Assembly (NCBI GenBank): GCA_011053085.1
Contig: DSBE01000202.1
Location: 1 to 14,590 of the forward strand
Direction of reading: 5' to 3'
Length of the DNA stretch: 14,590 bases
DNA from: Chloroflexota bacterium
Lineage (GTDB): Bacteria > Chloroflexota > Anaerolineae > Anaerolineales > Anaerolineaceae
The notes under the pieces are model-generated. The model ran no database searches. It saw only the letters and a program-made list of their open reading frames with translations, and was not told the DNA's origin. A program made the translations under genes and the position numbers. Position 1 is the stretch's first letter, and every line of letters starts with the position of its first letter. Below are positions 6,883 through 13,825 of the stretch, piece after piece.

Positions 6883-7947
6883 ATGAAAAATTGGTGGTAT
6901 GGAACTTTAACGGTAATTTTAATACTTACGTTTGCCATATCTGGTTGTAGAACAAACGGCAATGGCTCTGTTGTTGAAGGCACCCAGGTTGTCACGGACG
7001 GCGTAGAGCCGAAGGCCACAATGGTACCGACTGAAACACCGCTGCCTACAGAAACGCCCCAGCCGTCCCTGGTGGTGTTGTATGCGCCTGGCAGTGTTGG
7101 TGAGCAGATTGCAGCAGCCTGGCAAGAGCGAATAGCAACATTGGCGCAGACAGACGGTTTTGCTTTTGAGATGCGTACTACTGTCACAGAGGAAGAAATT
7201 ACTGAAAACTGGCAGATAGTGGTCATGCCTGGCTATGAGGACAGTCTCCCATCTCTGGCAGCCAGCGCGCCGAACACCTTGTTTGTGGTGGTCACCGATG
7301 CCACCCTTCCAGACCTCCCGACAAATGTTGTTCAGATGGTGGCAGACCCATACGCCAAAGCGTTTGCAGCCGGTAACACCGCCATTCATACAGCAGCCGA
7401 TTGGCGGTTAGGGGCATTGCTGCCTGGCGATTCGAACAATGATAGCAATTTGATCCAATCCGCCTTTATCAACGGGGTGAATTATTATTGCGGCAAATGC
7501 GGGACTGCGTATACACCCTTGTTTGATGCGCCTTTGATCACCACACTGCCAACAAGCAGCAGCGGAGAAGCATGGATTGAAGTGATCAGCGAACTGCACC
7601 GGCAATACATCCTGCGGGCGGTGTTCGTATCAGAGGCGGCTTCTTCCCAAGAACTATTTACCTTCCTGGCTGAGATCAATATGATCGTGGTGGGGGAACA
7701 AAAACCTGCCGGTATCGAAGGCTTGCGCTGGGCAGGCACGATCCGTCAGGACAGTCTGGCGGTCTTCGAAGAAAATTGGACAAAGTTCGTGTCACGTAAC
7801 TATGTCAGCAACATCATTCCTGTGCCCATTGAGGTGGTGGATGTGAATGAGGACCTTCTGTCTACTGGCAGAATACGCTTGATTGAAGAGACCATCGACG
7901 CGGTAGCTGATGGGTGGGTGCTGCCGCTCTCACCAGATTACCCTTAG
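6883..7947 (+). CDS. Lipoprotein with possible BMP/PnrA-like binding fold
   Basis: A 354-residue exported lipoprotein. I start it at ATG 6883, 9 bases after AAAGG; a GTG seven codons upstream would overlap the phosphoesterase stop. The signal helix (about 8-20) ends in the lipobox ISGC, with C22 lipidated. A short Thr/Pro-rich linker (about 47-63) follows. The rest looks like a periplasmic-binding-protein type 1 fold of the BMP/PnrA (nucleoside-binding) kind. That pattern is a LVVLYAPGSVGEQIAAAW start, a middle part resembling 'AAG..A......GALLPGD...SAFINGV' and a late AGTIRQD. This is pattern-level similarity only. A CGKC pair (C203, C206) is unusual in an exported domain. No permease or ATPase gene is nearby, so a transport role is not shown. 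It overlaps the convergent glycosyltransferase gene by 4 bases. Confidence 0.8.
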   Translation: MKNWWYGTLTVILILTFAISGCRTNGNGSVVEGTQVVTDGVEPKATMVPTETPLPTETPQPSLVVLYAPGSVGEQIAAAWQERIATLAQTDGFAFEMRTTVTEEEITENWQIVVMPGYEDSLPSLAASAPNTLFVVVTDATLPDLPTNVVQMVADPYAKAFAAGNTAIHTAADWRLGALLPGDSNNDSNLIQSAFINGVNYYCGKCGTAYTPLFDAPLITTLPTSSSGEAWIEVISELHRQYILRAVFVSEAASSQELFTFLAEINMIVVGEQKPAGIEGLRWAGTIRQDSLAVFEENWTKFVSRNYVSNIIPVPIEVVDVNEDLLSTGRIRLIEETIDAVADGWVLPLSPDYP

Positions 7948-8672
7948 GATTCTTCTCTGGAGAGATATTTGTATTCCTTCAGCAATTTCCAGGTGCGCAA
8001 GGCGGCTTCCATTTGGATTTTGAAAGACATTTTCGAGATGCCCCACTCGCGTTCGGCAAAGTAGATGGGGATTTCACCGATGCTGAAACCAAGGCGATGG
8101 GCGATGTAGGCCATTTCGACCTGGTAAATATAACCATTAGAGCGCACAGATTTGATGGGCATGGCGCGCAAAGTGGCAGCGCGATACAGGCGGAAACCGC
8201 TGGTGATGTCCCGCGTGGGCATGCCAAGGATGGTGCGGGCATAAAAATTACCAAAAGCAGACAACGCTTTGCGCCAGAAGGGCCAATTGACATCCACGCT
8301 GCCGTCTTTCACATACCGTGAGCCGATGACAAGGTCATAGTCTGCCAGGGCAGAAACCAGTTCCATAATTTTGTCAGGAGGGTGAGAGAAGTCGGCGTCC
8401 ATTTGTAGAACTGCCTGTGCGCCCTCTGACAAAGCCTGTGAAAATCCTTGAATATAGGCTGTGCCAAGCCCCATTTTTCCGGCGCGATGGATAACCTGAA
8501 TGCGTTTTGAATCCATGGCGAATGCATCTGCAATGTTACCGGTGCCATCCTGGCTGTTGTCATCCACGATGAGGATGTGAAAATCCTCCAATGGCAAATG
8601 AAGCAGGATCGGGATCAATTTGCGGATATTTTCAGCTTCGTTGTAAGTTGGGATCACTGCGGTGATCTTCAT
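7944..8672 (-). CDS. Polyprenol-phosphate mannosyltransferase-like family 2 glycosyltransferase
   Basis: A 242-residue GT2 enzyme of the dolichol/polyprenol-phosphate mannose synthase (DPM1) type, which moves a sugar from a nucleotide donor to a lipid phosphate at the inner membrane face. The start is MKITAVIPTYNEAENI. The donor-binding VDDNSQDGT (D37, D38), the metal-binding QMDADFSHPP (D92, D94), ITSGFRLYR (156-164) and the acceptor-loop REWGISKMS (208-216) are all visible. There is no C-terminal membrane domain, so it is the compact DPM1 form rather than the GtrB form with two C-terminal helices. I chose ATG 8672, preceded by GGGAG at 7 bases; an in-frame ATG 13 codons upstream falls in terminator sequence. 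The product probably feeds cell-wall glycans or protein mannosylation. Sugar specificity is not readable. Confidence 0.92.
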   Translation of the reverse strand: MKITAVIPTYNEAENIRKLIPILLHLPLEDFHILIVDDNSQDGTGNIADAFAMDSKRIQVIHRAGKMGLGTAYIQGFSQALSEGAQAVLQMDADFSHPPDKIMELVSALADYDLVIGSRYVKDGSVDVNWPFWRKALSAFGNFYARTILGMPTRDITSGFRLYRAATLRAMPIKSVRSNGYIYQVEMAYIAHRLGFSIGEIPIYFAEREWGISKMSFKIQMEAALRTWKLLKEYKYLSREES

Positions 8673-8699
8673 GCACCACTCCCATGTTGTGATGGGGCA

Positions 8700-8705
8700 A
8701 GTATA
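8700..8705 (-). promoter_or_regulatory. Possible -10 box of the glycosyltransferase gene
   Basis: The minus strand reads TATACT about 28 bases before the start codon, right after the terminator of the V4R gene. The -35 at 17 bases (TATCCA) is poor, so this is a weak call. A separate promoter would be needed because of the terminator. Confidence 0.3.
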
Positions 8706-8711
8706 AAACAA

Positions 8712-8741
8712 AACCGGAGCTATGGATAGATTGCCCCGGTT
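8712..8741 (-). terminator. Intrinsic terminator of the Roadblock-V4R operon
   Basis: An 8-bp stem (AACCGGGG with CTCCGGTT, one G-T pair, 14-base loop) is followed on the minus strand by TTGTTTT. It lies 25 bases after the V4R stop codon and separates this operon from the glycosyltransferase gene. On the plus side there is a run of six T, but no plus-strand gene ends here. Confidence 0.75.
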
Positions 8742-8765
8742 GAAATTTTTTGATCTGGTTGCGGG

Positions 8766-9407
8766 TTATTCAGGCAGAGGTTCTTTGAAAATGTCGTATT
8801 GACAGTTTTCATCACCACAGGCGTGGCAGGTGGTTTGCACCACGCGGAATTCACGCCCGCCCGAAACCCACTTAAGGCCCTCTTGCAGCAAACCCGCACC
8901 CATGTGGCAGCAGGGGTCCTTGCTGGTTCTGCCCCAACAGACCGGGCATTTGTGCATGGTGTAGATGAAATGATCGCCTGCGTCTCTGACGGTGGAGTAT
9001 TGGTCACTGGTGGAGGTGAACACCTTCGCCATGGCAGGAATACCGATCTTCAACTTGGTTGAAAGAGGTAAAATCTTGAATGCCAGATCTCCAGCACCAG
9101 CCAGCGCGCCGAAACTTTTGTAGCCTTCGTCAAAAACTGTGCGGCCAGCACGCAGTGCAAGCCCGCGTGCCCCACGGATGCCATAGGTTTGTTCAAGTGC
9201 ACCGAACAGAGCGGAGAAATCGGCAAAATCATATTCGCGTGCGAGGTTATTGGATGGATAGTTGTTGATAAATTCGGTCAAACCAGCCAGGTTGAGGATA
9301 GAATTCAAGCCATTCTTGCCCATCACAATCTCAAGCGATTGGTAGGCCAGTCGCGCAATTTTGTTCGGATAATAGAGACCGCTGGGGGGGATCAGTTTAT
9401 TTGCCAT
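8766..9407 (-). CDS. V4R-domain protein with C-terminal cysteine cluster
   Basis: A 213-residue protein ending in a V4R (4-vinyl reductase) domain, a small-molecule-binding module related to the effector domain of XylR/DmpR activators and to bacteriochlorophyll synthesis proteins. Residues about 55-145 form the helical and sheet part of the fold. The C-terminal part holds the conserved cysteines: C154 and C157 (KCPVCWG), C166 and C167, C194 and C197 (TTCHACGDENC) and C202. The C..C and C.....G..NC pattern is the predicted metal-binding part of the domain. No enzyme domain, signal peptide or DNA-binding domain is seen. The Shine-Dalgarno sequence is weak. It lies 23 bases after the second Roadblock gene and is co-transcribed with it, so the pair probably works together as a ligand sensor plus GTPase regulator. 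That is inference from neighbourhood. Confidence 0.85.
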   Translation of the reverse strand: MANKLIPPSGLYYPNKIARLAYQSLEIVMGKNGLNSILNLAGLTEFINNYPSNNLAREYDFADFSALFGALEQTYGIRGARGLALRAGRTVFDEGYKSFGALAGAGDLAFKILPLSTKLKIGIPAMAKVFTSTSDQYSTVRDAGDHFIYTMHKCPVCWGRTSKDPCCHMGAGLLQEGLKWVSGGREFRVVQTTCHACGDENCQYDIFKEPLPE

Positions 9408-9430
9408 AAGTCAGTTTCCGCAGCCTTTCT

Positions 9431-9802
9431 TTAGATCAGCTTTTGCAAGTCTTCCACTGCACGGCGCATATCCAGGAAGATCAGACCCAACTTTGCATCT
9501 TTGCGGGCAAGGGCGGTCAGCACAGCCTCTTCACCGATGTCGGTGAGGATGACGAATCCATTTTCGCCTTTGATGTACACCTGGTTGAGAGTACCCCGCC
9601 CCAATTCAGCAGCGATCCTATCACCCAGAGAAAGCATGGCGGCTGACATGGCAGAAACGCGGTCTTCCTCAACATTTTGCGGCAGGGCTGAGGCAATCGA
9701 GAGGCCATCAACGCTGACAATGGCAGACGCTTCAATGTCTGGTGATGAAGCCTGAAGTTCTCGTAAACGATCAACCATTAATTGAGTTCGTGATTTGTTC
9801 AC
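9431..9802 (-). CDS. Roadblock/LC7 domain protein (copy B)
   Basis: A 123-residue single-domain Roadblock/LC7 protein, about 80% identical over its length to copy A at 5435-5809 by eye. The identical core includes IEASAIVSVDGLSIAS and VSAMSAAMLSLGDRI. Differences cluster at the N-terminal helix (residues 8-20), at the loop GENGFVILTD and at the C-terminal helix, the surfaces that could give the copies different partners. The start codon is GTG, preceded by AAGGAG at about 8 bases. It is the first gene of an operon with the V4R protein. Its cytoplasmic role is probably to form homo- or heterodimers, possibly with copy A, and to regulate a small GTPase coded elsewhere. Confidence 0.92.
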   Translation of the reverse strand: MNKSRTQLMVDRLRELQASSPDIEASAIVSVDGLSIASALPQNVEEDRVSAMSAAMLSLGDRIAAELGRGTLNQVYIKGENGFVILTDIGEEAVLTALARKDAKLGLIFLDMRRAVEDLQKLI

Positions 9803-9843
9803 TCTTGCGCTCCTTAGAAATGAAAAGAAAGCTTGTCTATCCC

Positions 9844-9849
9844 ATTATA
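9844..9849 (-). promoter_or_regulatory. Probable -10 box of the Roadblock-V4R operon
   Basis: The minus strand reads TGGTATATAAT, giving a perfect TATAAT (and an overlapping TATATA with an extended TGn). The GTG start of the Roadblock gene is 41 bases downstream, after an AAGGAG. The -35 region is poor. Confidence 0.42.
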
Positions 9850-9932
9850 TACCATAACAAGGAAAGTAGGCACACTGATGATGGTGCAATATGATAATAA
9901 TCACAGATAGGCAGGCTGGTCAGTAAATGGGC

Positions 9933-11015
9933 TCAGGGCAGAACGTTCCACGGGTTTAGGAACCCACCCATGAAGCGTACCTCGAAGTGCAGGTGCGCGC
10001 CGGTGGAATTGCCAGTGCTGCCGCCATAGCCAATGGTCTGACCCTGATAGACGCCAGAGCCGCAACTTACCGATACGCGTGAAAGGTGAGCGTATAGGGT
10101 CTGGTAGCCGTTGCCATGATCAATCATCACCATGTAACCGTAGCCAGAGGCATTCCAACCAGCATAGACCACTGTACCGCCATCTGAGGCAAATACCGGG
10201 TCGCCGATGCCAACTGCCAGGTCAATGGCCAAATGGCCAGACCAGTAATCATTGCCAGACAGACGGCGAGAGGCGGTCGGGTACACGAAGGTACCGCTGC
10301 CATATCCAGGCCAGCTATTGAGTGTACATCCGCCGGGTCCCAGAATGCTTGTGGATACACCGGCTTTGCCAGATGGGATGGTGGGAACGATCCATTGCAC
10401 AAATTCGCGGTAACCGCCAGGGATCATGATCATCTGTCCGGGTTCGACCTCTGGATTGGTCAGGTCAAAGTTGTTGCCGGTAAACAAAAGAATTTCCTCT
10501 TCAGTAACGAAGTATTTGGCAGCAACACCTTTGAATGTGTCGCCTTCCTGCCAAATGTATAAAACGCCATTCACTGGCGGTATGATCAGTTCCTGACCGA
10601 CTGAGAGCATATCGGGATTGTCATTTAGCACGTCATAGTTGGCCCACATGACAGTTTCGGGAGAGATATTGAATTTATTGGCAATGCCAAAGATAGAATC
10701 AAATGGTTCCACCACATAGCCAATAGGATTTGTTCGGCTGCGGGCTGATTGAATGGTTTCAAAGTCTGGTACGCGTCCGACACCTTGCTGCTCCGCTGGT
10801 GTGTCAATTTCAGGCAAATTGAGATTAGGCTGTAATGTTTGTGTGGGCATGCTCTCCAGCGCAAGGCCGGCATCTTGTATGGCGGCGGCCTGTAACCGAG
10901 ATGGTGGAAAAAAGTATAAAAAGCACACAAAGATGACCATGGCTGCAGCAATGCCCCAGGTTATGGGCGGCAGCCATTCGCTTAAGTGGTTGTTTTGCTT
11001 CTTTTCATCATCCAT
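9933..11015 (-). CDS. Membrane-anchored LysM / M23 peptidase
   Basis: A 360-residue cell-wall protein. After a short cytoplasmic N-terminus there is one transmembrane helix (about 17-37) and a linker. Two LysM peptidoglycan-binding repeats follow (about 99-147 and 151-200, ending in GQELIIPP and GQMIMIPG). An M23 (LytM/NlpD-like) domain lies at about 255-357. The zinc and catalytic residues are intact: H261 and D265 in SGHLAIDLAVG, H310 in LYAHLS, H341 and H343 in GAHLHFEV. It is therefore likely an active glycyl or D-Ala endopeptidase cutting peptidoglycan cross-links. C230 and C318 are the only cysteines outside the membrane helix and may form a disulfide. It follows rho by 22 bases and is probably co-transcribed. 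Its Shine-Dalgarno sequence is weak (AGG 17 bases upstream), so translation may be low or coupled. Confidence 0.93.
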   Translation of the reverse strand: MDDEKKQNNHLSEWLPPITWGIAAAMVIFVCFLYFFPPSRLQAAAIQDAGLALESMPTQTLQPNLNLPEIDTPAEQQGVGRVPDFETIQSARSRTNPIGYVVEPFDSIFGIANKFNISPETVMWANYDVLNDNPDMLSVGQELIIPPVNGVLYIWQEGDTFKGVAAKYFVTEEEILLFTGNNFDLTNPEVEPGQMIMIPGGYREFVQWIVPTIPSGKAGVSTSILGPGGCTLNSWPGYGSGTFVYPTASRRLSGNDYWSGHLAIDLAVGIGDPVFASDGGTVVYAGWNASGYGYMVMIDHGNGYQTLYAHLSRVSVSCGSGVYQGQTIGYGGSTGNSTGAHLHFEVRFMGGFLNPWNVLP

Positions 11016-11037
11016 AATTTTATTATTCTACCTGGTT

Positions 11038-12375
11038 TTAGAAATCGTTGCTCAGGGTGTTGAGAAAAGCGGCGTTGTTTTTGGCTTTTGCCATGCGTTG
11101 AAGGATGGCTTCGGTGGCGACGGAGATATCCATACCAGCCCCGTGAGGCGGCGGAGAAGTCATCTGGCTGTACATGCGTCGCATTAGCCAAACCTGCTGC
11201 AATTTCTCCTGTCCCAGCAGCAAATCTTCGCGGCGAGTAGAAGAGCGTTCGATATCAATTGACGGGAATATCCTGCGTTCCTGCAGGCGCCGGGAGAGAT
11301 GCAATTCCATGTTGCCGGTGCCTTTGAATTCTTCATAGACAACATCATCCAGGCGAGAACCGGTGTCCACCAACGCCGTGGCGATGATGGTCAATGAACC
11401 GCCTTCTTCCAGGTTGCGGGCTGCACCGAAGAAGCGTTTGGGCGGGTAGAGCGCTGAGGGGTCCATACCACCCGAAAGAGTGCGGCCGCTGGGGTTAACT
11501 ACCATGTTGTAGGCGCGCGCCAGACGAGTTAAGGAATCCAGCAAGATGACGACATCAAAACCAGATTCTACCAGGCGTTTGGCACGGTCCAATGCCATTT
11601 CAGCGGTGCGCACATGTGATTTGACGGGTTCATCGAAGGTGGAGGCAATCACTTCAGCCTGCACCGAGCGGTCCATATCAGTGACTTCTTCGGGCCGTTC
11701 GCCGATCAGGGCCATGATTTGGTGGACCTCCGGGTGCTGGGCGGCGATGGCGTTGGTGATGTTTTTCATGATCGTGGTTTTGCCGGCTTTGGGCGGTGAA
11801 ACGATCATGCCGCGCTGTCCGCGCCCGATTGGTGCAATGAGGTTAATCAGACGGGTGTCAAGCGCGAGGGGGTCCGTCTCCAGGTTGAATGCTTCCTCAG
11901 GGAAAATGGGGGTTAAGCGTTCAAAGTTGGGGCGATAAATGGCTTCATCCGGCGGCAGCCCATTGACACAGGCTACATCCAGCAATCCATGATGTTTTTC
12001 TGATTCACGCGGTGGGCGCACGGGTCCGATGATCAGGTCGCCGTTGCGCAGCTGGTAGCGGCGCAGTTGCGCCTGTGACACATACACATCTTCATCACCG
12101 ATGCGATAATTCATGCGCAGGAAACCAATACCTTCGTTTAGAATCTCCAGAATGCCGCCACTGACATCGAGACCATCTTCTGCTGCGCGTTGTTGTACGA
12201 TGCGGATGATCAGGTTCTCTTTTTTCATATGGCGCACATGTGGCACTTGCAGGGTGTTTGCTATCGCCCGCAGATCCTGCAGACTTCTCAGGTAGAGGTC
12301 TGAAACCATGACGCTGATATTCAGGGGAGAAACAGCCGCTTCGCCCATCGGTTCTTTTTCCTTTATTTTTTCCAT
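11038..12375 (-). CDS. rho: Transcription termination factor Rho
   Basis: The 445-residue hexameric RNA helicase that ends transcription. Order: Rho N-terminal helical domain (about 25-65), RNA-binding OB fold (about 72-135; GILEILNEGIGFLRM, DVYVSQAQLRR), then the RecA-like ATPase. Walker A is PPKAGKT (194-200), the catalytic region GERPEEVTDMDR (225-236), Walker B VVILLDSLTR (275-284), Q-loop NPSGRTLSGG (294-303) and R-loop EFKGTGNMELHLSR (349-362). All key residues are present and the length is typical; there is no long insertion. The start is uncertain. ATG 12375 has no Shine-Dalgarno sequence, while ATG 12348 (nine codons in) follows AAAGGA at about 10 bases and would lose only a Lys/Glu-rich tip. 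The M23 peptidase gene follows closely, and rho has its own promoter. Confidence 0.97.
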   Translation of the reverse strand: MEKIKEKEPMGEAAVSPLNISVMVSDLYLRSLQDLRAIANTLQVPHVRHMKKENLIIRIVQQRAAEDGLDVSGGILEILNEGIGFLRMNYRIGDEDVYVSQAQLRRYQLRNGDLIIGPVRPPRESEKHHGLLDVACVNGLPPDEAIYRPNFERLTPIFPEEAFNLETDPLALDTRLINLIAPIGRGQRGMIVSPPKAGKTTIMKNITNAIAAQHPEVHQIMALIGERPEEVTDMDRSVQAEVIASTFDEPVKSHVRTAEMALDRAKRLVESGFDVVILLDSLTRLARAYNMVVNPSGRTLSGGMDPSALYPPKRFFGAARNLEEGGSLTIIATALVDTGSRLDDVVYEEFKGTGNMELHLSRRLQERRIFPSIDIERSSTRREDLLLGQEKLQQVWLMRRMYSQMTSPPPHGAGMDISVATEAILQRMAKAKNNAAFLNTLSNDF

Positions 12376-12423
12376 CAGGTTGATTTACTTCTTGGGATAT
12401 GTTCTTTCCAGATAACGGCTGTA

Positions 12424-12452
12424 ATTATAGCATGGGCTGATAGTGGGAACAA
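12424..12452 (-). promoter_or_regulatory. Probable rho promoter
   Basis: On the minus strand a TTGTTC -35 is followed after 17 bases by TATAAT preceded by TGC (extended -10). The expected start is about 42 bases before the annotated ATG, or about 69 before the alternative one. A 5-bp hairpin (12453-12465) lies just upstream. This is the best-formed promoter in the window. Confidence 0.6.
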
Positions 12453-12486
12453 GACGACATTCGTCATTCGAAAAGCCACCAAAAGA

Positions 12487-13815
12487 CTACTGTTCGTAGC
12501 CGAACGAGCGGCAGATGTTCTCGCTTTCACGCACGATGGACATGATCACCGGCTCCTGGCTGTAGCGTTCCCGCACATCTGCCAGCACTTTGACCGCTTC
12601 TTCGCAATATGGACGCCCCGGCATGTGCATACCAGCCAGCACCGAACCATAAGTATAGTAATAAACGACCGTTGTGGATGAAAGCGGGGTGGGCGGGATG
12701 ACCACTGGTTCTTCGGTCTCAGGGTTGCAAAAACGAACCGCACAGCTTGTTTCAGCGTCACAGCCATAAGTGGCGCATTGCAAAGCGGGAATAGCACCCT
12801 CATAATTGCGACCGCGGAAATAGATGATCCCCAACGCGCCATAGATATCGGGGTTGGAGGGGTCAAAATCAAGCACCTTCTCGACGTTGCGGGCGGCAAT
12901 GAAGAATTCGCCCATCTGGGTATAGGTACGGCCGATGGCAAGATACGGCAGCGGGTCATTGACACCATTTTGTTCATTGATGCGGGCTGCTTTGGCGAAT
13001 TGCTCCAGGGCAGTTTCAAATTGTTGTAATTGGCGGTAGTTGACTCCCATGCGGATATAGATGAAGGTCAGGTTCGGGTTCAACTCTACCGCACGCTGGT
13101 AGGCATTGATAGCGTCGCGATAGTATCCCATGGATTCAAGCACGAAACCATGCACCCGATGGGCATCCATCAAGTCGGGTTCGCGTGCGAGCGCCATTTC
13201 AATGTTGGTTTGCGCCTGCAATATGAGTGATTGGGTGGCTTGAATTTCGGCATAATACACAAGGGCGAGTGTGTTGTCATTGTCAAAGGTCAGGGCAGCG
13301 ATGGCTTCGCGTTCCGCTTCAGACAGGCTGTTGCTGCGGGTTTCCTCATCAAGGACAGAGGTGGCATACCAACTTAAGGCAAAGGCACGGATCCCATGGG
13401 CGTAAGAGTCTTCAGGGGCCAATTCGACCGCACGAGTTGCCGCTTCGAGTGCTTCTTCCAATCGCGCGATCCGCAATGCATCAACGGTGAGATTGGCGGA
13501 GGAATAGGTCTTGATGCGGGCGACTTCTGCCCAAATGGTGGCGTTGTCTGGTTCGAGTTCGAGGGCTTTGTTATAGGCATCCATGGAGGAATCCAGGTTG
13601 CCGGCCATGAAGTAGGTTTCGCCTTCGGTTTTGTAACTGTTGGCGGTGCGGGTAGGGATGGGCGTTGGCAGGCCGTAAGGTTCGATGTCACCGCTTTGGA
13701 ACGCGCGCATCACAAAAAAACCTACCATGATGAAGATCAGCAATAAAATTATATAATAGGGGTTGGAGCGGCGTTGGCGTTTGCGAAAAGAGGGTTCTTT
13801 TCCAGTCAGTATCAT
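12487..13815 (-). CDS. Membrane-anchored TPR protein with C-terminal cysteine cluster
   Basis: A 442-residue protein with a very basic N-terminus (RKRQRRS at 11-17) and one transmembrane helix (about 20-37). A short Pro/Thr linker (PTPIPTRT) is followed by an outer domain of about seven tetratricopeptide repeats (about 60-345; for example AYNKALELEPDN and AYQRAVELNPNL). The C-terminal 95 residues hold all six cysteines (C347, C352, C358, C363, C404, C435). This clustering, outside the cell by the positive-inside rule, suggests disulfides or metal binding. The order and C-terminal layout match the neighbouring upstream gene, so the two are tandem paralogs. There is no Shine-Dalgarno sequence and only 10 bases from the previous stop, so translation is probably coupled. 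TPRs are protein-protein scaffolds; the partner is unknown. Confidence 0.88.
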   Translation of the reverse strand: MILTGKEPSFRKRQRRSNPYYIILLLIFIMVGFFVMRAFQSGDIEPYGLPTPIPTRTANSYKTEGETYFMAGNLDSSMDAYNKALELEPDNATIWAEVARIKTYSSANLTVDALRIARLEEALEAATRAVELAPEDSYAHGIRAFALSWYATSVLDEETRSNSLSEAEREAIAALTFDNDNTLALVYYAEIQATQSLILQAQTNIEMALAREPDLMDAHRVHGFVLESMGYYRDAINAYQRAVELNPNLTFIYIRMGVNYRQLQQFETALEQFAKAARINEQNGVNDPLPYLAIGRTYTQMGEFFIAARNVEKVLDFDPSNPDIYGALGIIYFRGRNYEGAIPALQCATYGCDAETSCAVRFCNPETEEPVVIPPTPLSSTTVVYYYTYGSVLAGMHMPGRPYCEEAVKVLADVRERYSQEPVIMSIVRESENICRSFGYEQ

Positions 13816-13825
13816 AATAATTCGT

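Noticed and set aside
11546..11938. 130-codon plus-strand open frame inside rho
   Set aside because: It lies fully antisense to conserved Rho ATPase motifs, has an Arg/Ser-rich composition typical of a shadow frame, and no Shine-Dalgarno sequence.
12453..12465. Small hairpin GACGA-CAT-TCGTC as a terminator for the TPR operon
   Set aside because: The stem is only 5 bp with a 3-base loop and no proper T-run; it overlaps the upstream edge of the rho promoter.
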